A stretch of DNA of 64,000 bases from Thiosocius sp942490985 (GCA_942490985.1 CALNYW010000001.1:413108-477107); one strand, 5' to 3'; counted from the first letter of the stretch, positions 36,083-45,304 are shown. Numbers and translations: made by a program. The notes: generated by a model not told the origin, from the sequence alone.

Positions 36083-37387
36083 TCAGATCAGGCTTAGCCA
36101 TTCGCGCATCTCGTCGAGCGACGCGGGGCGGGACTCCACGCCTTCGCGTATCCGGCTGTTGCGATGCAGATCGACGGCAGTCAGACCGGGGTAGGCCTTG
36201 TACCAGACCTCTGAGCCCAACTGGTGGCGTCGCTGCGTGTACTTGAACGGCATCTCGCGGTTTGCCCCCTGTTTGATCAGCCAACTCGTGGTGGGATACC
36301 CGACGCCGTGGCTGAAGCTCAGGTTCAGGCCCCAGCCGACCTTGTTGATGAAGTCGTCCATGTAGCTCTCATGGCTGCCGTCATAGGTGCTGGCGAAGAA
36401 GACCCGGTGCTGGTCGTCCATGAACACCCAGCGTGCGAAATGGATGGTTCGGATGCGACTGAGAAAACCGTGGTTGTAGACATGCCGCGCAAAGTATTCG
36501 ATCAGGATCAGGGTGAACCTGAACGTCCAGCGTCGGAACAGGCCCGGTTTGATGTCGCCGAAGACGTTGTACTGGTTGGTGACGTCGTGGTCCTCCTGGG
36601 CGGCCAGCGCCATTACGTGATCACGGTCAGGGCGGATGAACAGCTCCGGGTCGGATCGCTCGAGCTGCCGGAGGCGCAGGATGAACACCGGCGATATCAG
36701 CAGCAAGGCCGGCGACAACACCAGCAGTACCAGCGGCACGCCGAGCAGGTGCGCCAGGTTGCGCAGGCGCCAGGCCAGCGGGGTCGGTGCGTCAGGCGTC
36801 AGCGTCAGTTTGCCGTTGTGCTGCTCCCATTCGACATGGGTCACCAGGCGCTGCCGCAGCTCCCGCGGATCCATGCCGTCGATGTCGTCGATCATCGCCT
36901 GCAGGTGCCCGGACAGGCTGGCATGCAGCGCCGCCTCCTCTCTGACCTGTTTGACGGTGCGACCGACATAGTTGACGTAGTTGACCGCCGGCGCGACGTT
37001 GTGATGTTTCAGCCAGCCCTGGAAGTCGCGTTCCGCGCCGGCGAATCCTTCGCAATGAGCGAATATCCGCGCAAGGCCGGGGCCGGCACGGTCCACCAGT
37101 TCACCGAGAAACGAATCGATGGCGCCATCGACATCGCCAATAAACGCCAACGCCGGCTGCCATGGCCTGGGCGACACCCCGAAGGCGCGGATCTCCTCGC
37201 GGGTATGCGACTCGATGATGACCAGCCGCGCGGTGTGCAGGCGATCGAATCGACCGAACGGCAGCAGCGGGTTTTCGGGATCCGCCAGCGCCGATGCCTG
37301 GTTCATGCCGGCCAGCAGCTTTCGCAACGCATCCAACATGCCGTCGCGCACGGGTGCAACGATCATGAAGGCCACCTGCGGTGTCAC
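36083..37387 (-). CDS. Unrecognised membrane-associated protein in heme-enzyme cluster
   Basis: 434-aa protein I cannot place in a family. The first 140 residues (VAFMIVAPVRDGMLDALRKL, TARLVIIESHTREEIRAFG) resemble a dimeric alpha/beta-barrel (ferredoxin-like) domain of the EthD/DyP kind. Two hydrophobic stretches follow near residues 225-258 (LLGVPLVLLVLSPALLLISP), then an aromatic, His-rich C-domain (FRFTLILIEYFARHVYNHGF, WGLNLSFSHGVGYPTTSWL). GTG start; 2 bp separate its stop from the DyP start, so it is tightly coupled to the peroxidase. It may bring the cytoplasmic enzymes to the membrane or to a lipid substrate. Confidence 0.6.
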   Translation of the reverse strand: MTPQVAFMIVAPVRDGMLDALRKLLAGMNQASALADPENPLLPFGRFDRLHTARLVIIESHTREEIRAFGVSPRPWQPALAFIGDVDGAIDSFLGELVDRAGPGLARIFAHCEGFAGAERDFQGWLKHHNVAPAVNYVNYVGRTVKQVREEAALHASLSGHLQAMIDDIDGMDPRELRQRLVTHVEWEQHNGKLTLTPDAPTPLAWRLRNLAHLLGVPLVLLVLSPALLLISPVFILRLRQLERSDPELFIRPDRDHVMALAAQEDHDVTNQYNVFGDIKPGLFRRWTFRFTLILIEYFARHVYNHGFLSRIRTIHFARWVFMDDQHRVFFASTYDGSHESYMDDFINKVGWGLNLSFSHGVGYPTTSWLIKQGANREMPFKYTQRRHQLGSEVWYKAYPGLTAVDLHRNSRIREGVESRPASLDEMREWLSLI

Positions 37388-37406
37388 CGGGGATCCATGA
37401 ACCGGG

Positions 37407-37862
37407 TCAACCGGGAACGTGACGGGTCAGCGCGAAATCGAGAATGCGCGTCTTGCCCCACCAGACCTTGCCGATATACACACCGGGTTCGACCTCGCGA
37501 ATCTCGTCGCGTATCACCTTGGCGAGCACTGACGTCTTCGAGTAGTCGATGACGATGGTGTCCTCGCCGTCCAGCCAGCTCTTGTCGATGTAGACCTTGG
37601 CGACGATGAACGTCAGGCCGAGCGGCAGGATCTTGTTGACCAGCACGCCGGCCCGGGCACCCGGGCAGAAGATGTCGAAGATCTTTCCCTGCCAGGCGAA
37701 CAGTCGGGCGATGGCCGCGACGACCCTGGAAAACAGCGAGCCGGCCAGAATCGCGGTTCCGCGCGTGTCACCACTGGGTAACTCTCCGGGTTCGGCATTC
37801 CGGTAGATCTCGTCGAGCTGCTCGCGTGTCATACCCAGCCAGCCTTTGACCGTACTGTGCAT
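37407..37862 (-). CDS. Unrecognised 151-aa protein in heme-enzyme cluster
   Basis: Small protein with MHSTVKGWLGMTREQLDEIY, then a hydrophobic central part (GVLVNKILPLGLTFIVAKVY) and a well-structured C-terminus with DTIVIDYSKTSVLAKVIRDE and VYIGKVWWGKTRILDFAL. The last part resembles proteins that report on lipid or lipocalin-like binding, but I cannot name a family. A very strong AAGGAGGGG lies before the ATG at 37862. Placed between the catalase-like protein 2 and the 434-aa protein, 37-bp and 19-bp gaps. Confidence 0.6.
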   Translation of the reverse strand: MHSTVKGWLGMTREQLDEIYRNAEPGELPSGDTRGTAILAGSLFSRVVAAIARLFAWQGKIFDIFCPGARAGVLVNKILPLGLTFIVAKVYIDKSWLDGEDTIVIDYSKTSVLAKVIRDEIREVEPGVYIGKVWWGKTRILDFALTRHVPG

Positions 37863-37899
37863 GTGCTGCCCCTCCTTTGTTGTTTGTCTTGTCCCTGTT

Positions 37900-38940
37900 T
37901 CAGTCCGGGCGGTTCCTGACCCTGGCCGCCGCCTCGTACACCTCGCGCCTGACAGCATTCATCCTGCCGATTGGCGCATGTGCCTCGAGGCTCTGCCATG
38001 GGTTGAACGCGCTACGCTCACAACGCGCGAGCGTGTCGGTGTCATCGATCGACTGGTTCGGGATGGTGATGGTTGCCAGGGTTACGAACGGTGACTCGTC
38101 TTCATCCCAGATCACCGTTGCGTCCTCGACCGGCATTGATTCCGGTGAGGTCTGTACCTGCACGCCGAAACTGAGGCAGGCCGGCGTCTGCTGCAGGTGG
38201 GCACGGACCGCGGCGCGCAGCTGGTTCTTACCAGGGTTGACCGCCTTGCGTGTCTGGTAGTCCGAGCAGGGCGTGACCGAGTACTTGACTGGTGGGCCGT
38301 CTGCCGGGCCAAGACGGAACGGAACGGTGCTCCAGTAACGGATATCCAGCGGGCTCAGGTGCTTGTCGCGTGCCTTGTAGACGATCCACAACGACTTGAG
38401 GTGCGAGTCCAGCGGGTTGAGAAAGAAGCTTAGCTCGCTGCCTTCCTGGCGCGCACGGATGAATGACAGGAATTCCTCCGGCGTCGCGACGAACAGCGCG
38501 GGGTAGCTGTTGAGCAGGAAGTCCTGCATACCCGGTTCGCCCCACAGCATAGGGCCTTCGACGCCCGACAGGCGGATCGACAGGCCGCGAATGTCTTTCT
38601 CGGAATCATCGGCGTTGGTCGCGTTGGCGAAGCGCAGGAAGCCCGGGTAGGTCGTGGCTCTCTTGAATACCCCGTACTGCAGCGCCTCGGGTACGTCGTC
38701 GTGCACTCTGAAGCGCGCCTCTACACAGGCCACGGTCTTGGACTGGTTGAAGCGTGGCACGACGCCGTCGTTTTCCTCGCCAAGCGTGATCGTCTCGATA
38801 CGCTGGTTCATCTCGGCAACCAACTGCTCAATCGTTGCGCGCTCGTCTGCGCCATTGACGTAGCCTGCCAGCAACAGCAGCGCTGCCAGCGAGGTGGCGC
38901 CCACGCGGTGAGTGCGCATTGTTCGGCTGGTTCTTCTCAT
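37900..38940 (-). CDS. Catalase-related protein 2, exported, without distal His
   Basis: 346-aa protein with an N-terminal signal (GATSLAALLLLAGYVNG), so probably periplasmic. The core FLRFANATNADDSEKDIRGL and SIRLSGVEGPML and the end FNPWQSLEAHAPIGRMNAVR align with catalase-like protein 1 and SrpA-type relatives. At the distal motif it reads SKTVACVEARF where protein 1 has TKTHGILRA, so the His needed for peroxide activation appears replaced by Val. It may be a non-catalytic partner or bind heme differently. GGAGG lies 5 bp before the ATG at 38940; the gene nearly overlaps the peroxidase stop. Confidence 0.7.
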   Translation of the reverse strand: MRRTSRTMRTHRVGATSLAALLLLAGYVNGADERATIEQLVAEMNQRIETITLGEENDGVVPRFNQSKTVACVEARFRVHDDVPEALQYGVFKRATTYPGFLRFANATNADDSEKDIRGLSIRLSGVEGPMLWGEPGMQDFLLNSYPALFVATPEEFLSFIRARQEGSELSFFLNPLDSHLKSLWIVYKARDKHLSPLDIRYWSTVPFRLGPADGPPVKYSVTPCSDYQTRKAVNPGKNQLRAAVRAHLQQTPACLSFGVQVQTSPESMPVEDATVIWDEDESPFVTLATITIPNQSIDDTDTLARCERSAFNPWQSLEAHAPIGRMNAVRREVYEAAARVRNRPD

Positions 38941-38960
38941 CATGTCCTCCGGTTGCCCGC

Positions 38961-41885
38961 TCACTTGGCGAATGCCGGATCAGACACAGCGTCCGGGCGC
39001 GGTTTCCAGTCGATGCTGTAGTACTCGCCGCGGTCGCGTGCCCAGGGGTCGAACGCGTTCTTCACGTGTAGCAGTTCTTCCTTGAGTTCAGGGATGTTGC
39101 GCATCAGGACGCGCTTCAGCGGCGATACCTCCATGGTGTGACCGTTGACCTTCCCTGGTTCCAGGCAGGTCTTGCGACCGTCGGGGCGCTCGGTCACCAC
39201 GTAGGGGCATTCCGACAACGGGCCATTGTTCATGACCCAGTCGTAACCCAACTGCGAGTAGAACTCCGGCCGGTAGCTCGACGTGAAGAAGCGGTCGCTG
39301 AACAGACGCCGTGACGCATTCAGGATGAAGATATGAAACTGGGTCTCCGAGATCGCAAACCCGTGCGGCCTCGGGTACTCGGCCAGCCAGCCAACGATGT
39401 TGTCGACGTCCTCTATGTTGTCGACCACGGATCCGTCGGGGTGCCCCAGGCAATCGTTGATGAAGCTGCCGTCAGCATTGCGCTGAACGACCGAGATGAT
39501 CTTGCTCTGATCGCAGACGTGGGTGCCGTAGACCTCGCGCAGCAGGCGCACGGATTCCTCCTGGTGCTTGCGCCAGGGGTCGTTCTCATCGAGGCGGACA
39601 TCGACGAAGTCGTCGAAACCGGTCAGCGTCTTCAGGCCGATCTGGCGGCGGAACTCGTTGAAGCGCGGGACACCCCGCTCGCGGTCACGGATGATGTCGA
39701 GCGCGACGATATCCAGCTTGCCGGACTCGGAGTCCAGGTGTGGCATCGGCAGGTTCTGCAGGAAGACCGGCAGGTTGCGCAGGTGCAGAAGGCCGAGGCG
39801 TTGACGCCCCATGCTGAGGGCCCAGTTGTCGATCCCCCGGTTATGCATCTGTTCAGTTGCACCGGCCCTGACGGTCTTGGCCACCGGTATCTTCAGTTGG
39901 ATCTCATTCGGGTTCGCGTTGTCGCGGTACTCGATCAGGTCGGGCACCAGGGCGTGCAGCCGATAGACCGACGTAAACTCCTCCGGGAAATTGAACGGCG
40001 AGCCGAAATGATTGACACCGCCATTGACATCGCCGACGAGGTCTTCGAGATCCCAGGCATCGTGCTTCCACCACAGCACCCCTGCAGGCTTGCTGTTGCC
40101 CAGGCCGAAGATGCCGGCACCGGAGGCGAGTACCGAGTACAGCGAGTTGGCCTTCTTCGGATCGTCGGAATCCGTGAACCAGCCGGCGACTTCGGCCGAT
40201 GTACGGCTGAGTAAGCTCTCGTCTTTCGACAGAATGCGTCGCAGTATCTGCGAGACACGACCTTCTTCATGGTTGAACAAGCCGAACCAGTTGGAGTTCA
40301 TCCCGGCAAACAGTGGCTCGTCGTAAAGCAACTGGGTGGTCCATTCGATGGTGTGGATCTTTGCTATCTCTGCCGAGACGACCAGGCGTGCGACCTGGTA
40401 CAGACGTTCATCGCTGACGTCCCTGTAAGCGATCGCCCGTTCTGGATCGTCCGGATCACGCAGCCCGGAATCGGCATCCGGCATCTGCTGCTGACGCTCA
40501 CGGAAGTGATCGACGAAGTCGTTGTGCTCGCGCGTGAACAGGTTGTGATAGAAGCTCATGCCGATATTCCAGTTGGCCGGAAAACCGGTGGCTTCCTGTC
40601 CCAGCCATTGCGGCTGCACCGGACAGTCGGTCGAGTACTGGGCGCAGTTCGGTAGCAACGGCAGATAATCGTCTCGCACCAGCAGCTTCGCCGGGTCGTT
40701 CGGATCACGCTGGACACGTTTCTGCGACACAGTGTCGTGACCGTAGATCTGCGATGCATCCCACCAGGCCGAGACCAGGTTGCCGGTGGTCTTGACCGGT
40801 CGTTCCAGGTGAGTCTTTCCGTCGTGTTCAAAGGTACCCGGTTCATCCGAGGCGAGGAACAGCGACGGCTCCCGGCGGTCCCCCTCGCGACAGCCGAGCG
40901 TGCGTGCCTCGTTCGACGTGCAGCCAACCGACTGCAATTCCGGCGCATTGCGGCCTTCGAACGTATGCGAGAACCAGTCGTGCGTCATGAACTGGATCCA
41001 GAACGCCGCCAGCACGTTGAAGAACGGGGCCTTGAGGTAGTCACAGTCTGCGTCCGCTGAGAAGTCGGCGGCGCCCATGCCATCGTTGCAGCCGTTACCG
41101 GGTGTCTGCTCGCGGGTGAACAGCTTGCGACTTATCAGCTGTGGATCGGGGTTCAGCAGATCCAGGCGGCCGCCGTGGCGATTGCGCGAAAGTTCCGTCA
41201 GCCCCAGGCGCGGGAACGTCGCCTCGAACTGCATGTTGCGGTTGAACGGCATGCCCGAAGAACCCATCAGTGGATTGAGCAGATCGTTGCAGATACCGGT
41301 CAGTGTGCGGTGAGTGACCAGGTCGCCCTTGCAGAGTTGTTCACCGTCGCCGCCTACAGCGGCAAAGTGCTCATGATTCGACGGCAGGCGCATTTCGTCC
41401 CACTGCTTCAGCGTCGCACCGGGCTGCCCATCGCGACCGGCAATGTAATCGTCGAAGGTGTTCGGGTCGAACAGATTGAACTTGATGAGTTCGATGCGCT
41501 GATATTCGAGGTCGAGCAGCGCGCCATCGATGCCGCGCCCATTCGGAAACAGGTGTTCGCCCAGTTTCGTACGCGCCTCCCGGCCTTCCTTCCTGGTGCT
41601 GGCGTCACCGGTGGCATAGTAGTTCTGCCAGTCGACCCATGGCCGGTCGCGATACCTGACCGCCTTGTCACCGCCACGGCAACGCGCGGTGTCTTCCTGA
41701 ACCTTGCCCAGAAACCGCTTGGAGCGGTCTTCCGGCACGTCGAGCAACCCCTGTTTGGCGGTCTCGATACAGGACTTGGTCTCGTCATTGGCGCTGATGC
41801 CCGGCGCCACAACGCACAGCAACGGCATCAGCATGAGGACTGCATTGAATCGGCATCTGCCGGTGATCGTCGGGTGACTTCTCAT
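38961..41885 (-). CDS. Animal-type heme peroxidase, alpha-dioxygenase/cyclooxygenase-like
   Basis: 974-aa exported peroxidase (signal LMLMPLLCVVAPGISA). Distal heme His in FWIQFMTHDWFSHTFEGRN; NLVSAWWDASQIYGHD is a typical substrate/heme-pocket segment; the proximal region is YQVARLVVSAEIAKIHTIEW, close in pattern to fatty-acid alpha-dioxygenases and other oxygenating members. The catalytic Tyr of cyclooxygenases cannot be confirmed by eye. ATG at 41885 follows GGAG; an upstream in-frame codon at 41957 is less likely. It is the first gene of the minus-strand heme-enzyme run and would work in the periplasm, possibly making hydroperoxides that the catalase-like proteins process (inference). Confidence 0.78.
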   Translation of the reverse strand: MRSHPTITGRCRFNAVLMLMPLLCVVAPGISANDETKSCIETAKQGLLDVPEDRSKRFLGKVQEDTARCRGGDKAVRYRDRPWVDWQNYYATGDASTRKEGREARTKLGEHLFPNGRGIDGALLDLEYQRIELIKFNLFDPNTFDDYIAGRDGQPGATLKQWDEMRLPSNHEHFAAVGGDGEQLCKGDLVTHRTLTGICNDLLNPLMGSSGMPFNRNMQFEATFPRLGLTELSRNRHGGRLDLLNPDPQLISRKLFTREQTPGNGCNDGMGAADFSADADCDYLKAPFFNVLAAFWIQFMTHDWFSHTFEGRNAPELQSVGCTSNEARTLGCREGDRREPSLFLASDEPGTFEHDGKTHLERPVKTTGNLVSAWWDASQIYGHDTVSQKRVQRDPNDPAKLLVRDDYLPLLPNCAQYSTDCPVQPQWLGQEATGFPANWNIGMSFYHNLFTREHNDFVDHFRERQQQMPDADSGLRDPDDPERAIAYRDVSDERLYQVARLVVSAEIAKIHTIEWTTQLLYDEPLFAGMNSNWFGLFNHEEGRVSQILRRILSKDESLLSRTSAEVAGWFTDSDDPKKANSLYSVLASGAGIFGLGNSKPAGVLWWKHDAWDLEDLVGDVNGGVNHFGSPFNFPEEFTSVYRLHALVPDLIEYRDNANPNEIQLKIPVAKTVRAGATEQMHNRGIDNWALSMGRQRLGLLHLRNLPVFLQNLPMPHLDSESGKLDIVALDIIRDRERGVPRFNEFRRQIGLKTLTGFDDFVDVRLDENDPWRKHQEESVRLLREVYGTHVCDQSKIISVVQRNADGSFINDCLGHPDGSVVDNIEDVDNIVGWLAEYPRPHGFAISETQFHIFILNASRRLFSDRFFTSSYRPEFYSQLGYDWVMNNGPLSECPYVVTERPDGRKTCLEPGKVNGHTMEVSPLKRVLMRNIPELKEELLHVKNAFDPWARDRGEYYSIDWKPRPDAVSDPAFAK

Positions 41886-42105
41886 CTTTGACTCCAATCG
41901 TTTGTCGCGCAGCGCATCAAGGTCGTCGAGGCATCGTCGACATGGAGGATGTTCCACGCGGCGCTCGCGACCAGTGCGTCGACCGGACTGCGCACTGCAA
42001 TCGGTACTTCACTGGCCCCAGACGAGGTCACCGATTCCGTATTGTCATATCCGCATCGAATGCATCCTGGCGACACAAGTCAAATTTATAGGCAGGCACA
42101 TTCGA

Positions 42106-42121
42106 TAATCAAAATTGATTA
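42106..42121. promoter_or_regulatory. Candidate operator palindrome upstream of heme-enzyme cluster
   Basis: TAATCAAAATTGATTA is a 6+4+6 perfect inverted repeat in an AT-rich stretch 220 bp upstream of the peroxidase start. Position and symmetry suggest a regulator site; no specific regulator is implied. Confidence 0.35.
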
Positions 42122-42647
42122 CACATCCCTGATGCGTAGCCAACATCATCGTCACTGTTAAAAAGGCTGCGACCTGCAATATGAACAGGTAGTGAGACTT
42201 AATATAGATCAAGCGTATGAAACGACAATCCGTAAGCGGGAGAATAGTGCCGATTTGAAACGTGAATATTCTGCTTAAACATTTTAAGAAATGAGCTATG
42301 CAACTTGGCCCGATTGCGATGCTTGGATGTTGTCTTGCTCCGACAGAGTCCTACCTATGTGGCCGTCGCGTGTGCTCTGGCTGTGGCTGTACGGAAGAAC
42401 CGGAGACTTACATCCAGGTCGCCGTAGGCCACTGATGACCATCGCGCTGTGATCCTGGACGTAACTGCCGCGCTCTATGCAGAGGCTCTGCATCAACAGC
42501 CGTCGATGACTGTCGGACATAACATCTGCTTATGAGGTTTGCGCAGTCCTGGCGTGCCCGATGGGGAAACCGTGATCATGAATGCGCCCCACGTGTCGGC
42601 TTATCAGTGCCGGTTGCTGAACCACGGCCTTGATCACCCGGGATAGG
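42122..42647. other. Intergenic region without recognisable gene
   Basis: A 526-bp gap between the heme-enzyme promoter and the FecR-domain gene. It is AT-richer than the surroundings up to about 42300. Minus-strand frames at 42296-42520 and 42530-42748 are short with no family resemblance. The 5-prime part of the cut mscS gene is not here. Confidence 0.5.
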
Positions 42648-43373
42648 TCAGTCGTCTTGCTGTTCGTCCATCCCGGAAGCCGTCCCGCCGATCGGAATGT
42701 ACACGCCGACATTGGGCGCGTTACTGCGTGGCCGCAGTAGGCGTTCAATGGCCTCGTCGGCCCAACGCGTCTCTGCGTGCGCGTCTACCTGCTTCACCGC
42801 TGGCGATGTGCGCCAGCCGCGAACGTCTAACTGCTCGTTCGGACGCAACACAACGGCGCTCCAGGTGGACTGCTCGACAGGATCGCAACGCACCTTGCCG
42901 CGGCGGACAGTCACACGGGTCGTTCCGCGACCGACCGCGTCTGCCGATGCGTTGCGTTTAACCGAAAACTCGGTGCCCTCGACCGACGCGGTCAACTCGT
43001 CGGTCTCGACGCGGGCACCGCCGCGCTGAGTCAGCTTTTCGATCCGGGTGAAGAGTTCACCGAAGAACAGCCTGATCGAGCCGAGCCGGATATGGGTATT
43101 CGACTGCAGTGCAACAACCTGGCCATCGTCGAAGTCGATCACCGCCTGCCCGTTCTGCGTGCGGATGGTGTCGCCCTGCAGCAACACCATGCCGGGTTCG
43201 TACCAGACACGACTGCCGTCGGCGCGCACGATAGTCGTACCGGGGTCGGCATACAGCAAGGGCAGGCCACTGTTTTCAGACGGGCCGATGGTCAACGGCC
43301 CGACACCGATCGTAAGACACCCGCCCAGCGACAGGCCCAGCAGCAGCGATAAGATCCTTCTACCGATTTGCAT
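42648..43373 (-). CDS. FecR-domain lipoprotein
   Basis: 241-aa lipoprotein (signal ILSLLLGLSLGGC with lipobox LGGC). A FecR domain spans residues about 50-160: WYEPGMVLLQGDTIRTQNGQ, VIDFDDGQVVALQSNTHIRL, then TASVEGTEFSVKRN. The C-terminal 60 residues are linker-like. FecR-domain proteins with CHASE2 partners are thought to sense or signal at the envelope. Its ATG lies inside the end of the TIR-CHASE2 gene (14-bp overlap), so the two are translationally coupled. Confidence 0.78.
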   Translation of the reverse strand: MQIGRRILSLLLGLSLGGCLTIGVGPLTIGPSENSGLPLLYADPGTTIVRADGSRVWYEPGMVLLQGDTIRTQNGQAVIDFDDGQVVALQSNTHIRLGSIRLFFGELFTRIEKLTQRGGARVETDELTASVEGTEFSVKRNASADAVGRGTTRVTVRRGKVRCDPVEQSTWSAVVLRPNEQLDVRGWRTSPAVKQVDAHAETRWADEAIERLLRPRSNAPNVGVYIPIGGTASGMDEQQDD

Positions 43374-45066
43374 CGAGCCACCTCCGTTCCAGTTTCAGCA
43401 GCAACCACCAAGTGACGAGCAGTGCGGCCAGGTGGTACAGACTGTCGATCAGCCAGCCGACGCTTGAATACAGAACAACGGCAACTGCTATGAGTGTGGC
43501 ACACAATGCGATAAGGGCAATCGTGTCACCGCGCCTTGATTTCCCGAACCGGGCGCGTCGCCAGGCGACCGCGATTCCGATTGTTGCAGCCGCAAACAGC
43601 CACTGCGTTGTGAAGGTGACCGGGCGTACCACCTGGTTGGTGATGAGGGCATTGATTACGTCGGCGTGGAACTCGAAGCCCCAGCGCGAAGGCGTGCCGT
43701 CTAGGCGCGTCTTGAGCACGTCCGCAGGATGCTCGGCGCCGACCAGGATGGTCTTTCCCCGCAGATCGGGTGGCGGCGTCTGGTCATTGTTGAGCAGGTC
43801 ATCGATCGATATCCGTCGCTTCGGGTCGCGCCAACGCTCCTTGTGCGAAATCGGTACGATCAGGCGGGCGAACGTCGAGCCGGGTCTTCTGACCGGGCAT
43901 TCGGCGTCGGCCACTGAGACGGTCTCGCGCAGCGAGAAGCGAACGTCGGCCGTTTCTTCGCTGGGTTTGCGGTAACGATACAGGGTGCCTTCGGCCGGCA
44001 GCTTGTCGACCTTGTTCGTATCGAACACCGCGTGGAAAGGCAGCGAACCGAAAACGCCCTGGTCCGACTGCAACAGCAGGCTCCCGTAGGTGACATTGCC
44101 GAGGCGCTCGCCGACGCAGGTCAACCCCACCGTTAATCCACGGCCGGACAAACCCGATGGCAACACTGGAGTTCCGTTTTCCAGCGTATCGAAACCAAAT
44201 ACAACAGCGACTCCCTGGTCAGCAGCGCGATCGATCGCCCGCCGCAGGGTCATGTCGTGGCTGCTGGCGCGAACCAGCTTGATGTCGAACACGATCCGCT
44301 GCGCGCCCTGCGCCACGGCGTGGTTGATCAACGCCGCGTACTGCAGGCGTCGCTTCGGGTCGAGTCGTCTTGATTCGTCATCGGTTGGTCTGATTGCGAC
44401 CAGCACGAGTTCTTCGGATAGTGCCGGTTCGTTGAGGACATCGCCGAGCAGCATCGTGAAACTCGCGGTGCGGGTGTCCAGGCCGAGCAGGTCAAACAGG
44501 TTGCTCCAGGCGAACCCGGCGATCAACGTGATCACAATGGCAGCGATGATGCGGCCGGCCCGGCCAAGGCGCAGCCGGTTCTGCAACAGCTGCACGAGAT
44601 CACTGGCGCTCCGATTTCCCTGCAGCCGTGCAATCAGTGTCTGCACATCGTCATCGAAGCGCGCGTGCGACAGGGGCTGACCCTGGTACTCGGGCAAGCG
44701 GGCGATGTTGGCGGGCAGTTCGGCCGCCGACGGGATCGGCGCGCCTTGCACCTGCAGCGGTACGATGACCTTTGCCTGTCGTATCGCCTCGGCAATTTCC
44801 CAGCGGACGAAATCGTCCTCATCATCGAGCCGCCGTTTACCCTGCTCATCGCGCGCGTCGAGCCAGTTTGGGCCGATGACCACCAACACCACATCGGCTC
44901 TATCGATCTGTTCACGCAGCACGGCTCGCCAGTCCGTTCCGATACCGATGTTCTTCACATCCATGAAAACGGAGTCATCAGGGAACGACGACTGCAGTCG
45001 GTCATGAAGCAGGCGCGCATCTGCGGGGCTATCGCTTATTCGGTAGCTGACAAAGACATTCGGCAT
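43360..45066 (-). CDS. TIR-CHASE2 membrane protein
   Basis: 568-aa protein joining a cytoplasmic TIR domain (residues 1-135: MPNVFVSYRISDSPADARLL, SVFMDVKNIGIGTDWRAVL) to a transmembrane helix near 168-188, a periplasmic CHASE2 sensor (about 200-460, ending GFEFHADVINALITN) and three C-terminal helices. Glu90 in DFVRWEIAEA occupies the place of the catalytic Glu of NAD-cleaving TIR domains such as SARM1. CHASE2 normally fronts cyclases, kinases or adenylate cyclases, so a TIR output is unusual. ATG at 45066 starts the TIR fold; an upstream codon at 45126 adds 20 unlikely residues. Possible role: signal-gated NAD depletion or nucleotide signalling. Confidence 0.8.
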   Translation of the reverse strand: MPNVFVSYRISDSPADARLLHDRLQSSFPDDSVFMDVKNIGIGTDWRAVLREQIDRADVVLVVIGPNWLDARDEQGKRRLDDEDDFVRWEIAEAIRQAKVIVPLQVQGAPIPSAAELPANIARLPEYQGQPLSHARFDDDVQTLIARLQGNRSASDLVQLLQNRLRLGRAGRIIAAIVITLIAGFAWSNLFDLLGLDTRTASFTMLLGDVLNEPALSEELVLVAIRPTDDESRRLDPKRRLQYAALINHAVAQGAQRIVFDIKLVRASSHDMTLRRAIDRAADQGVAVVFGFDTLENGTPVLPSGLSGRGLTVGLTCVGERLGNVTYGSLLLQSDQGVFGSLPFHAVFDTNKVDKLPAEGTLYRYRKPSEETADVRFSLRETVSVADAECPVRRPGSTFARLIVPISHKERWRDPKRRISIDDLLNNDQTPPPDLRGKTILVGAEHPADVLKTRLDGTPSRWGFEFHADVINALITNQVVRPVTFTTQWLFAAATIGIAVAWRRARFGKSRRGDTIALIALCATLIAVAVVLYSSVGWLIDSLYHLAALLVTWWLLLKLERRWLDANR

Positions 45067-45304
45067 CGTTATGCCCTGCGGCGCGCGGGACGTGTGGCGG
45101 AAGATACTGGGGAATCTTCCGCCCATGCCACCACGTTCTCGAGTGTCATGGAAATAAGAATAGACAGGTCAACGAGGGTTTACGATGGAAACCGCGTTGC
45201 AGCCGCGGAGCCAAATTCCGTGATTGGGAATCATATCGAGCCAAAAAACAAACTTTTATATAGTTTCAGAAAGCGCGTATTGCTAACTGAAAAATAAAAA
45301 AACA

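Noticed and set aside
34599..36194. Long 531-aa plus-strand frame opposite the DyP gene
   Set aside because: A shadow of the GC-rich DyP coding strand; the opposite frame carries the catalytic motifs.
36224..37552. 442-aa plus-strand frame opposite the 434-aa gene
   Set aside because: Gln/Arg/Val-rich antisense shadow lacking a ribosome-binding site; the minus-strand frame fits the operon.
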